Assembly (NCBI GenBank): GCA_963788115.1
Contig: CAWBFD010000003.1
Coordinates: forward strand, 310,001-374,000
Source: CAWBFD01 sp963788115
GTDB lineage: Bacteria > Actinomycetota > Thermoleophilia > Solirubrobacterales > 70-9
Direction of reading: 5' to 3'
Length of the DNA: 64,000 nucleotides
The translations under genes were made by a program, and so were the position numbers. A model generated the notes under the pieces. The model made no database searches and had not been told where the DNA came from. It saw only the letters and a list, made by a program, of their open reading frames with translations. Of this stretch, positions 48,601-58,472 are shown piece after piece (positions within the stretch are counted from its first letter, which is position 1; each line of letters begins with the position of its first letter).

Positions 48601-51600
48601 CGATGCTGTGCTCGAAGCCCGGCGCGTTGCGGACGGTGGTCCACTTGGCCGTGTCGAGGGACGCGCGCGTCGAACTCATCGGAGTGCAGGCAGCTCGGCG
48701 GGCAGACTTCCTCGTCAGGCTCGATCGTCACCGAGTGGTAGCTCGCCGTCGGCTGTCCGGCCCCCGCCTGGTTCGAGGCGGTCGCGTAGACACCGATCCG
48801 TGGGTTCGTGATCCCCGTCAGGTTCGTGCCACTCGCTCCGATGTTGGTCCAACTCTGACCGTCAGCGGAGAACTGCGCCTGGACCGCGTTCCCGTCGGAC
48901 GAAACGAGGCGCAGGAAGAACGTCTGGCCGAGGCTACCCGGCACCGGAGCGCCGCCGGGGAAGGTGGCGGTGTCGTTGGTCTCCTTGATGAGCTCGAAGT
49001 TCCGCGCCCCGTTCCAGACCATGCCGGTCTTGACGTAGTTGGCGTCGTCGCCGTAGACGATCAGGCCCGCGTTCTGGAAGTTCTGGGTCGGGTTCCACGT
49101 CATCTCGGTGGTGATGCTCCACGGTTCCGTGCCGCCACCCGGGAGGTCCTGAACCACGATGTTCGGCAGGCCGGTCTGTCCAGCGAAGATGTCCGTCGGC
49201 GCCGAGACGAGGTGCAAGGCGCCGTCCGAAACCGACAGGCGACTTGGATCGAGACGGACGACGTCCCAACGGTCCATGTCGAGGTCCGTACCCTCGAACT
49301 CGTCCGAGCGCAGCGGCGTGCAGGCGCCGCCCTCCTCCTCGATCGAGAACTCGACCGACTTCGTCCCCTCGACGTTGCCGGCGGCGTCGGTGGAGCGGAA
49401 GGTGACGGTGTGCGCCCCGGCCTCGGAGACCGTGAACGGCCCCGAGTACTCGCCGAGCTCACCGCCGTCGATCGCATACTCCGTCAGCTCGACCCCGGAG
49501 GCCGCGTCCTCGGCCGTCAGCGTGATGGCGACCGGCCCGTCGTAGGTTCCACCGGGCCCGGGACTGGCCGGATCAAGCGTGGCGGTGGTCACGGGCGCCG
49601 CCGGATCGACGTCGATCTGCACCGACTTCGCCGGCTCCATGTTGCCCTGGGCGTCGCGCGAGCGGTACTCGACAGTGTGCTCGCCCTGGTCGGAGACGGT
49701 GAACGGCGCGGCGTACGTCGTCCACTCGCCGCCGTCGATCCGGTACTGCGTCAGCTCCACGCCGGAGCCGCCCTCGTTGTCCGTGGCCTCGAGCGTCACC
49801 TCGACCGGCGAGACGTACCAGCCGTTGACGCCGTCGGGCGCCGCCGGGTCGAGCTCGTGCGTCGTCTCGGGCCGCTCGGTGTCGATCGGCGAGCACTCCG
49901 CGTACGGGTCTGGGGTGACCCGGAAGAACTCGACGTCGACGTCCGCGTCGGGGAGGGTGGCGCTGGGGTTCGCCGTGTCGAAGTTCGAGCCGGCGTAGAC
50001 GCCGATCCGCGACCCTGGCCCGTCCCGGCGGGTCCAGCCGGTGGGGTTCAGGTTCAGCCCGGCAGGCGTGCCGCCCATTCGGAACCCGGTGGTCCCGCCG
50101 GTGAGCATCGGCGCCGCCCAGTTCCACTCCCCGCTGGCGGGGTCGAGCACCGCGTACTGGGCGGTGACGACGTCGCCGCCGTTGCGGTTCATCCTCATCC
50201 GGACCGTGATCGGAGCCTGCACGGACGCCGCGGGGCGGAGGGCCGGGTTGCCCGCGCCCTGCTGGCGGGTGCCCTCGTTGTTCGCGCCGGGTGGGTTGTC
50301 CTTGGATCCCTCGGCGAAGATCGAGCCGTTGCCGCTGTTGCGGGTGATCGAGAACCGGAACAGGTTGTTGTCCGGGCCCGAGCTCGAGTCGCCCGGCGGG
50401 TCCTGCTGCCACACCATGAGCCCTGCGTTGGGCCAGCCGTACGGGGCCGAGGTGGCCTCGTATGACACTGTGAACTCGGTCTCCACCTGCCACACGGGAC
50501 CCAGATCCGCCGTCATCGCCTCGAGGCTCTGGCCGATGAAGTTGAACGGGCCGACCGAGGTGGTCAGGTTGTTGTTGTCGAGCTCGAACTTGCCGACCGG
50601 CATGTGAAGCTGGCCGCCGGAGAGCACGGTCGCCTCGGGCGGAGTGCCGCCGTTGCGCGTATGGCGCAGCCACTTCGGCTCCTCCAGGGGGCCGCCGTCG
50701 AACTCATCCGAGTAGGTGCCGGTGCACGACTCCGGCGCGAGCTCGCTGTCGACGAGCTGCGCCTCCCAGCCGCCGAAGAAGTTGCTGCCGTCAGGGGTCG
50801 AGGGGCCCGTAGGGGTGAGCCTGAAGTAGCGTGCCGTCGTCGGCGGGAGGCTGATCGAGTAGAAGTCGCCCTGGGCCGGGACCATCTCGGTGTTGCCCGC
50901 GAAGACCACGTTGGTTGGGCTGGGCTCGTCCCCGGCGGTGATCTGGATCGGGTAGCTGCGGGTGTCCCCGTTGAAGATCGCGATCCGCAGGGTGTCGACC
51001 CGCTGCGGGGAGCCGAGGTCGAACTCGACCCAGGCGTCCGTCACCGGGTTGCCGCCCGCCCAGCGGGTGGTGGGGTCGCGGTCGATGAGGCCGGTGACCG
51101 GGTTGTGGTTGCCGGCGGTCGTGGTCACGAACTCCTGGGCGCCCGCGCTGATGCCCTCGATCGAGTGCGTGAAGCCCGGCTCCGGGACGACGCGGAAGGC
51201 GATCGTCTCGACCGCTGAGGTGTTGCCGGCGCCGTCGGTGGCACGGTAGTCGACCTCGTGATCGCCAAGCTCGGTGAACTGCACCTCGACCGCCTCGGTC
51301 AGGCTGTCGCCGTCGAACTCGGTCGCGACCCAGGGACCGCCGTTCACGCGCCGCTCGATCGACTCGATGAACGAGAACTCGTCGGTGGCCTCCAGTTCGA
51401 GCGTCGCCGAGCCGATGTAGTCGCCTTCGCCGGTCTGGGAGCCGGTGACGGTCGCGGTCACCTCCGGCGGGGTCAGATCGACGACATCCACCACGCTGAA
51501 GCTCGCCGAGCCGAGCTCCGATGTGTTCCCGAACTCGTCCGTGGCCCGGTAGTCGACGGCGTAATCGCCCTCGTCCTCGAAGGTGACCGGCCCATCGTAG

Positions 51601-54410
51601 GGCTGCCAGTCCTCCTCGGAGTCGGAGTTCACCCGGTATTCGACCGTGTCCACCCCGGCACAGCCGGCATCGTTGGCGTTGATCGTGAACGAGGCCGAGC
51701 CGACGTAGGTGTCGGGGTCGAACGGGTGCTCCTGGCCGCTGACCAGGTGCGAGACGTTCGGCGGCTGGGTGTCCTCCAGGCACTCGTCCTGGACGTTGAA
51801 CTCGACCTTCACGATCTGCACGGGGCTGTTGATGGTGCCGGCGTTGCGGCAGCAGCCAACCGGGAAGCGGGCCATGTAGAGGGCGCCGTCAGGGCCGAAG
51901 CGCGTCCCGATCACGAGGCTGTTGAGGTCGCCGGGGCCGGAGCCGGCGTGGTTGTAGGGCAGCCAGTCGTGGACGTGCAGCATCTGGTTGTTGTCCTCCC
52001 GCAGCCGCACCTCCTTCCAGAAGCCGTTGTCGGAGCCGCGGTTGTTGATCAGCCACGAGCCGTCGTAGTACGCCGGGAAGGCTCCGGGGCCGGCCGTCTC
52101 GGGGTCGTAGCGGTAAATCGGGCCGGTGATCGGCTGCATCCCGCCGGCGGAGAGGTTGCCGAAGTCGGCGGTCGGTTGCTCGTTCGTGTACTTCTTCCAG
52201 ATCGTCGCCGGGACCGCGGGGCCGGGGATGTTGGCAAGCCCCGGGTTGGTGGGGCCCGGGTTGGCCTGGCCGGCCGGCGCGTAGTTGAGATCGGACGGGA
52301 GGCTGGCGAGCGAGCAGTCGTACTGGCTCCCCGTCGAGGTGCCTGAGCCATAGTCCCAGCGGTACGACGTGTTCGCGGGCGTGTTGGGACCGACGCAGAA
52401 CGGCCAGCCGTGGAAGCCCGGCTCGGAGATCAGGTTCCACTCGCAAGTCCCGGCGGGCGCGCGGTCGGCCTGATTGGAGCCGTTGTCGTGGCAGAACTCG
52501 CCGACCCCGATCGTGCCCGGGTTACCCGGGTCGGCGTGCACCGTGAACGGCTGGCGGAAGCCCATCGCGTAGATCTCGGGCCGCGCGTTGGCCGTCCCCG
52601 GCGGGAACATGTTGCCGGCGGGAATCTCGTACGTGGCGCCGATCCCCGGTTCCGCTCCCGGGGCGATCTCCTCCAGCGGGTTGATCCGGACGATCTTGCC
52701 GCGCAGGTCGCCGGTGTTGGCCGCGGTCTTGCGGGCGTCGCGATGCTCCTGGGCGCGATAGTCGAGCGGCGGGTAGTTGTTGTGCCCGCTCTCGCCCGGG
52801 GCCACGTCGTCACCGACCCCGAGGTAGAGATTGCCCTCGGAGTCGAAGACGAGGCTGGCGCCGCCCACGTGGCCCGGGCCGTTGCCGGCGGGGCAGCCGG
52901 TGCACCAGGTCGGGTTGCCGGCCAGCTTCACCTTCGGCACCCGCAGGATCACCTGTTCGGAGCCGGGCTCGATCGCGGTCCCCGCCGCGTTCAGCGTGAA
53001 CCGCGAGATCTGGTTGTAGCCGACCGTGTAGGCGTTGCCGGATTCGGGCCAGGCCGGATTGCGCGGCGAGTAGTAGACGTAGATGTCGCGCAGGCCCGGG
53101 TCGGAGAGGTCGAATCCCGGCTCGAGGCTCATCCCGAGGACCCCGTCCTCGGAGTTCGAGTGGTCGGCGCGGGTGGGGATCGTCGCGACCGTGGTCTGGT
53201 TGCCGGACGCGCCCGCCTGGTCGTGCATCTTGATGTAGCCCTCCGAGGTGAGCCCGATCGTGGGGCCGATCTCGGTCCAATAGACCTTGCCGTCGGCGGC
53301 GACGTCGATCGCGATCGGGTTGTGCGCGTCGGGCACGAGCACGGTGCGAGTGAAGTTCGCCCACACGGTGCCGCCGCAGTCGGACTTGAGCCCTTCGCCC
53401 GCGACCCAGCGGATGCCGCCGATCAGGTGGTCCATGAACGGGTTGTTGCCGCCGTTCTCGGTGTAGCGGGCGCCGTTGTGGCCGATGCCGGTGATCCAGA
53501 CGCGCCCGTCGTCGTAGCTCTTCGGGGTGCCGGTGCCGTCGTTGACGCCGTCGCCGTCGTAGGAGCGGCACCAGGAGATCGGGTGGTCCTGGCCCATCGC
53601 GTTCGGACCGGGGTTGTAGGTCCGCTCGTCGAAGTTGGCCACCACGTGGTGGTCGCCGCGGACGTTGCGCGCCCAGTTGTAGTGCTCGTCGGAGATCTGG
53701 AAGGTGTCGGGCAGGCCGCGGGTCGAGAGGTGGTTGTGGTCCTCGACCATGACCGTCGCGTTGATGTTGTTCGCCGAGTGGCCAGGCATCGTGGTGCCGA
53801 CGGCCGAGTTCGGGTTGTTGCCGTCCCACCAGTTCCAGGTGGTCTGGCCCGCTCCCATGTCGGTCGCGTTGTGATTGGCCGCGATCCCGCCCCCGTTCTG
53901 GACGAAGTCGATGATCGCCGCCTCCTCCTCGGCGCTCCAGAGCTGCCCGGGGGTGCCACCTGTCCCGGAGAAGTAGTCGGAGGCGTTGAGCAGGAAGATC
54001 GCGTCGTACTGCGCCAGGTTGGCCTCGGTGAACACGCGAGGGTTCTCGTCGGGGTTGCGGCACTCGCCGGGGTTGGTGCCGAAGCCGCTGCAGTCCTCCC
54101 ATGTGACCTGGAAGCCGAGGGCCTCGAGCCGGGCCTGGACAGCCGGGCGACCGTTGTTGATCGCGTCGGTGTGGCGGAAGCCGGTGGTGCCGGTGTAGAT
54201 CAGGATGTGCTTGCCCTCACCCTGGGCGGAGGCGGGTGCAGGGCCGAGGGCGAGCGAGGCGGCGAGGGCAGCGAGCAGCGCGAGCGCCGCGAGGCCCGCG
54301 GCGAGACGGGGCTGTGAGGTGGCGGCTCGCGAAGGGCTCAAAGAGGCTTGCCCCCTGCGCGAATTCCGTGCGCGGAGGTCGATCCCTGACAGAAGCAGTC
54401 CGTGCCGCAT
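45611..54410 (-). CDS. Giant secreted ThuA + sugar dehydrogenase + discoidin + nested cupredoxin protein (one frame break)
   Basis: About 2,930 residues, the largest protein here. Order: signal peptide (1-62); ThuA (about 66-340, IAANHNATDMGAGQ, DHPISWCRSYDGD); dehydrogenase propeller (347-887) with GPGHVGGASLVFD and MGFRQPFTVHADP; two Ig repeats; F5/8-type C (discoidin) domain 1080-1223; lectin-like domain 1236-1500; OmpL47-type Ig repeats; lectin-like domains at 49310-48700, 48665-48040 and 47130-46510; an Ig repeat split by a cupredoxin (47335-47650); two-Cys CARDB module. One frame change near 48665, in a CG repeat. GGGAGGAGAG precedes the ATG. Confidence 0.82.
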
Positions 54411-54470
54411 CTCTCCTCCCGGACCAGTTAGTGGCGAGGGGGCTCGCCCAAATGGCTGGCTGGCGCGCGC

Positions 54471-54499
54471 AACCTAACCCGTTTCCGCCATGGTGTCAA
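54471..54499 (-). promoter_or_regulatory. Promoter of the 54410 giant gene
   Basis: TTGACA (54494-54499), 17 bp, TAGGTT (54471-54476), minus strand, same plan as the five other secreted-protein promoters. Confidence 0.8.
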
Positions 54500-54502
54500 G
54501 CC

Positions 54503-54527
54503 CTTTTGCATTGCGGAACGACAAAGC
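54503..54527. promoter_or_regulatory. CTTTTGC-N11 operator candidate with one weak half
   Basis: CTTTTGC (54503-54509) is perfect. After 11 bp comes ACAAAGC, which is GCAAAAG with one A missing, and the following CTCC also matches the flank of the 15441 palindrome. Confidence 0.6.
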
Positions 54528-54562
54528 TCCCCGCCTACCGGCATCGCCTGCCGCAGGGCCCA

Positions 54563-54607
54563 GCTGAGGCGGATCCTGGTCGGATATCGCCCAGGATCCG
54601 CCTCAGC
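54563..54607 (-). terminator. Strong 17-bp-stem terminator
   Basis: GCTGAGGCGGATCCTGG (54563-54579) and CCAGGATCCGCCTCAGC (54591-54607) are exact reverse complements with an 11-base loop. It lies 22 bases after the stop of the 58381 gene and before the 54410 promoter, so it probably ends that message. No T-run follows, as is common in GC-rich actinomycetes. Confidence 0.7.
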
Positions 54608-54628
54608 CCGCGATCCGCAGCGGGGCGG

Positions 54629-57600
54629 CTACCTCCGCACCTTGAGCGTCGCCGTCGTCCGCGCCGTCGCGGCATCCGGCGAGGTGGCGGTGAAGGACGC
54701 GCTCACCCGCTGGCCGCGCGCGCGCCGCGTGGGCCTCAGCTTGAACGTGGGCATCATCCGCCCGCCGGCGGCGAGGCCCGCCTTCGTCGTGCACGCCTTG
54801 CCGACGACCCGGGCCTTCTTCCTCGGCGCCGCCGCGCAGACCCTGACGTTTGCTGCCCCCGCGTCGCCGAGGTTGCGGACGGTGGCCTGGAAGCGCGCCT
54901 GCTCGCCGGGCTCTACCGCGATCCGCTTCGGCGCCACCGTGAGCCGCAGAGACGCCTCCCCCCCGCCCTCGCAGTCCACCGCGTCGGGCTCGAACCGCAC
55001 GAAGTCGAAGGCCGCCGTGTTGGTCCAGGGGCCGCCGTACTGTCCGCCCGCGTAGGGGCCGACCATGACCGCAGGGCCCTCCCGGGGCGGGTCGATCTCG
55101 ATCCCGTTCGCCGGGTCCACTCCGCTCACCGGGCGCGTGCCCGTGAGCGTCGTCCACGCCCCGGGCTCGCCGGCCACGTCCGGCGCGAACTGGGCGTGGA
55201 TCAGGTTCCCCTCCCGGTACATGCGAATCCACGCCGTCGTCGGGAAGTCGGCGCCGACGCCGACGTCGGTGCTGAAGTGGCGCACGTCGGGCGGGTCGTC
55301 GGACGTGATCTCGAACCGGCGCTGGTCCGGGTTGGGGCCGTTTCCGGTGAACCCGACCTTGACGAAGTTGCCGTCGCTCTGCCACAGCATCAGGCCACCC
55401 TGATGCCACATGGCCTCCTGGTCGATCGTCACCCGCGTCGTCACCGACCAGTCGCCATCGGGAACCGGCTGGGAGGCGAAGCTGAGCGGGCCGGTGCGGG
55501 TGCCGTCGATCTCGTCGAGCACGGGGAGGACGAGGCTGCCGCCCGAGACCGTCGCCTCGTAGTTCGGGTCGTCGATCCGCAGGGTCCACTTCTCCAGGTC
55601 CAGGTCCGTGCCGTTGAACTCGTCCGAGCGCTCGAAGGTGCACGCGGCGCCGTCGATCACCGTGAACGAGATCTCGCCCTCCTCGGAGGCGTTGCCGGCT
55701 CGATCGACGGCTCGGAAGGTGACCTCGTAGGCCCCGGGCTCGTCGAAGGAGACCTCCGTCGCGAACGGCTCGGCAAGGTTGACGTTCTCCTCCTGCACCG
55801 GCGGGCCGCCGTTCAGCGAGTACTCGATGTAGTCGACCCCGGCGGTGCCCTCGTCGCTGGCCTCGAGCTCGAGGGTCGCCCGCCCCGCGTAGTCGCCCGC
55901 GTCGTCCTGGATCCCGGACACCGCGCCCTCGATCTCGGGAGGCAGCTCATCGGCGCCGGGCTCGCCGACGTAGTCGATCCGGACGATCCGGCCCTGGCCG
56001 CCGGCCAGCTCGCGGCAGCAGCCGCCGGTCCAGAGCCCCACGTAGAGGGCGCCGTCCGGGCCGAATTCGATCGGGATCGGGAAGTTGTTGTCGGGGGGCC
56101 CGAACTGACCCGGCTGGAAGAACCGGTTCACGCGCAGGAGGCCGCTGCCGTCGTCGCGCAGGCGCGCCTCCCGCCACCAGTTGTTCCCGCGGTCGAGGAT
56201 CAGCCATGAGCCGTCGTAGTAGGCGGGCCACTTGGTCTCTGAGGGATTGCCGGCGTCGTAGCGGTAGATCGGCCCGGTCACCGGTTCCTGGTAGCTGGCC
56301 GGCGGCAGGTCGAACTCGATCGGGTGCTCACCGTTTCGCTTGTGCCAGACGTCGGCCGGCTCGGCCGGGCCGGGGATGTCGGCGAGGCCGGTGTTGAACG
56401 ACGACTCGTTCGGGATCTCCCCGGCGGAGCAGTCGTAGCGTGGGCCGGAGGGGCCGCTGGGGTAGGTGTAGCGGTTGTAGGAGTTGGCGGTGGAGCCATC
56501 GCCGGTGCAGAGCGGCCAGCCGAAGAAGCCGGGCTCGGTGATGTGGTTCCACTCGATGATCCCGGCGGGACCGCGGTTGGCGTCGTTCGCGCCGGAGTCG
56601 GGACCGTACTCGCCGACCACGACGGTCCCCGGATCCCCCGGGTCGGCGTGGATCGTGAACGGCTGACGGAAGCCCATCGCGTAGATCTCGGGCCTCGTGT
56701 CCGCGGTGCCCGGCGGGAACATGTTCCCCGCGGGGATCTCGTAGGTCGTGCCCACACCCGGCTCCGCGCCCGGCGTAATGGTCTCGAGCGGGTCGATCCG
56801 CAGGATCTTGCCGCGCAGGTCGTTCGTGTTCGCCGCGGTGTTGCGGGCGTCGTAGCGGTGCTCGAAGCGCTGGTCCATCGGTCCGTAGCCGTCCTGGCCG
56901 ACGCCGTAGGGGTTGACGTCGTCGCCGACCCCTAGGTAGAGGCTGCCCTCGGAGTCGAAGTCGAGGCCGGCGCCGCCCGTGTGGGCGGGCCAGTTGGAGG
57001 AGGTCTGTCCGGGGACGCCGTCGCCCTGCGGCGCCACCTTCACCTTCGGGACCTGGAGGATCGGTTGCTCCGAGACGATCGCGGTCCCCTCGGCGTTGAG
57101 CGTGAAGCGCGAGATCAGGTTGTAGCCGAGCGCGAGACCAGTTCCCGTCATCGGCCAGCCCTCGCCCTCGCCACGCGGCGAGTAGTAGATGTAGACGTTG
57201 CGAGTGGTCTCGAAGTCCGGGTCGAGCGCCATCCCGAGAACGCCGTCCTCGGAGGTGGAGAGCGCGTCGGCACGGGTCGGGATCGTGGCGACGAGGGTCG
57301 TCTGGCCCGTCTCGGGATCCCACATCTTCAGCCGGCCGGTCGCCTCGAGGCCCTGCGGCCCGATCTCCGTCCAGTAGACCTTGCCGTCCTCGGTGATATC
57401 GAGGCCGATCGCCCCGTTGACGTCGGTGGTCAAGGTGGTGCGCCGGAAGTTCGACCACACCGTTCCGCCGCAGTCGTCCTCGGTGCCTGCTACCCCGGCA
57501 GCCCACTGGATGCCGCCGACCAGATGCTGGATGAACAGCTCGGCGTCGGGGTTGGTCGTGTACGTCTCGGCGAAGTGGCCCATCGACGTGGCCCAGATGC

Positions 57601-58381
57601 GGCCGCCATCGTAGAGGCGGCACCAGGAGATCGGGTGATCCGCCCCCATCGCGACCGGGCCGATCCCGCCGCCGTGCGGCTGGGCCAGGGGGTCGTAGCT
57701 GGTCTCGTCGAGCGTCGCGAGCACGTGGTGGGTGCCGCGGACGCTGCGCACGAAGGAGTAATGCTCGTCGGCGTGCTCGAAGGTGTCGGGGAGGCTGCGG
57801 GTCGAGGGATGGTTGCGATCGGAGACGTGAACCGTGGCGGTCTGCGGCGCGGCGGGGTGGCCGGGCATCGTCGTGCCCAGGGCGCTATCGCCGACTCCGT
57901 CCCACCAGGGCCACGTCACCTGGCCGGCGCCCATGTCGGTCGCGAAGTGGTTGGCCGCAATCCCACCGCCCTGGTTGACGAAGCCCTGGATCGCGTCGCG
58001 CTGGGACTGATTCCACAGCGGCGGCGTGTTGCCGCCGGCGTTGAAGAGGAAGATCGCGTCGTACTGGGCCAGGTTCTGGGGGGTGAAGATGCGCGGGTTC
58101 TGGTTCGGGTCCTGGCAGGTGGGAAGCCCACCACCGGTCTCGCCGCAGTTCTCCCAGTCGTACGTGATCCCCGCCTCGTCGAGGGCGTCCTGGATCGGGA
58201 CGATTCCCTGGTTGATCGCCGGGACGTGGCGGTGGGCGGTGGTGCCGGAGTAGATCAGGACGTGGGCCGGCTCCTGCGCCTGGGCTCCGGCCGAGCCGCC
58301 GGCGAGCAGCAACCCGAGCGAGATCCCGAGCGCGAGCAGGCCGCGCGCCGCCGGCTTCGGCCGCAGGCTCACCTGATGCAT
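54629..58381 (-). CDS. Secreted ThuA + sugar dehydrogenase + lectin-like protein, intact
   Basis: About 1,250 residues in a single unbroken frame, the best template for its family here. Signal peptide ending SAGAQA; ThuA (about 38-300) with VLIYSGTTAHRH, GGGIAANHFATDMGAGQ and DHPISWCRLYDGGR; dehydrogenase propeller (about 310-800) with WPAHTGGAGLDFDSEGS and MGFRQPFTIHADP; Ig repeat (814-890); GH43-C2/DUF1349-like domain (914-1130); two-Cys CARDB module (1144-1250). The ATG at 58381 follows GGAGGAGAG; the frame opens 27 codons earlier without conserved sequence. It is followed by a strong hairpin at 54563-54607. Confidence 0.88.
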   Translation of the reverse strand: MHQVSLRPKPAARGLLALGISLGLLLAGGSAGAQAQEPAHVLIYSGTTAHRHVPAINQGIVPIQDALDEAGITYDWENCGETGGGLPTCQDPNQNPRIFTPQNLAQYDAIFLFNAGGNTPPLWNQSQRDAIQGFVNQGGGIAANHFATDMGAGQVTWPWWDGVGDSALGTTMPGHPAAPQTATVHVSDRNHPSTRSLPDTFEHADEHYSFVRSVRGTHHVLATLDETSYDPLAQPHGGGIGPVAMGADHPISWCRLYDGGRIWATSMGHFAETYTTNPDAELFIQHLVGGIQWAAGVAGTEDDCGGTVWSNFRRTTLTTDVNGAIGLDITEDGKVYWTEIGPQGLEATGRLKMWDPETGQTTLVATIPTRADALSTSEDGVLGMALDPDFETTRNVYIYYSPRGEGEGWPMTGTGLALGYNLISRFTLNAEGTAIVSEQPILQVPKVKVAPQGDGVPGQTSSNWPAHTGGAGLDFDSEGSLYLGVGDDVNPYGVGQDGYGPMDQRFEHRYDARNTAANTNDLRGKILRIDPLETITPGAEPGVGTTYEIPAGNMFPPGTADTRPEIYAMGFRQPFTIHADPGDPGTVVVGEYGPDSGANDANRGPAGIIEWNHITEPGFFGWPLCTGDGSTANSYNRYTYPSGPSGPRYDCSAGEIPNESSFNTGLADIPGPAEPADVWHKRNGEHPIEFDLPPASYQEPVTGPIYRYDAGNPSETKWPAYYDGSWLILDRGNNWWREARLRDDGSGLLRVNRFFQPGQFGPPDNNFPIPIEFGPDGALYVGLWTGGCCRELAGGQGRIVRIDYVGEPGADELPPEIEGAVSGIQDDAGDYAGRATLELEASDEGTAGVDYIEYSLNGGPPVQEENVNLAEPFATEVSFDEPGAYEVTFRAVDRAGNASEEGEISFTVIDGAACTFERSDEFNGTDLDLEKWTLRIDDPNYEATVSGGSLVLPVLDEIDGTRTGPLSFASQPVPDGDWSVTTRVTIDQEAMWHQGGLMLWQSDGNFVKVGFTGNGPNPDQRRFEITSDDPPDVRHFSTDVGVGADFPTTAWIRMYREGNLIHAQFAPDVAGEPGAWTTLTGTRPVSGVDPANGIEIDPPREGPAVMVGPYAGGQYGGPWTNTAAFDFVRFEPDAVDCEGGGEASLRLTVAPKRIAVEPGEQARFQATVRNLGDAGAANVRVCAAAPRKKARVVGKACTTKAGLAAGGRMMPTFKLRPTRRARGQRVSASFTATSPDAATARTTATLKVRR

Positions 58382-58422
58382 CCGATCTCTCCTCCTCCCC
58401 CCTGCTTGCCCTGGCACATTGC

Positions 58423-58437
58423 TTCCGTTATACGGAA
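58423..58437. promoter_or_regulatory. TTCCGT-TAT-ACGGAA palindrome upstream of 58381 gene
   Basis: A perfect inverted repeat with 6-bp arms, containing a TATAAC -10-like box on the minus strand. It lacks the TTGACA/TAGSTT and CTTTTGC features of the other promoters. A repressor bound here could block the -10 box. Confidence 0.5.
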
Positions 58438-58472
58438 CGCGTAGTTGCGTATCGCGGAGCAAGGTAACACGT

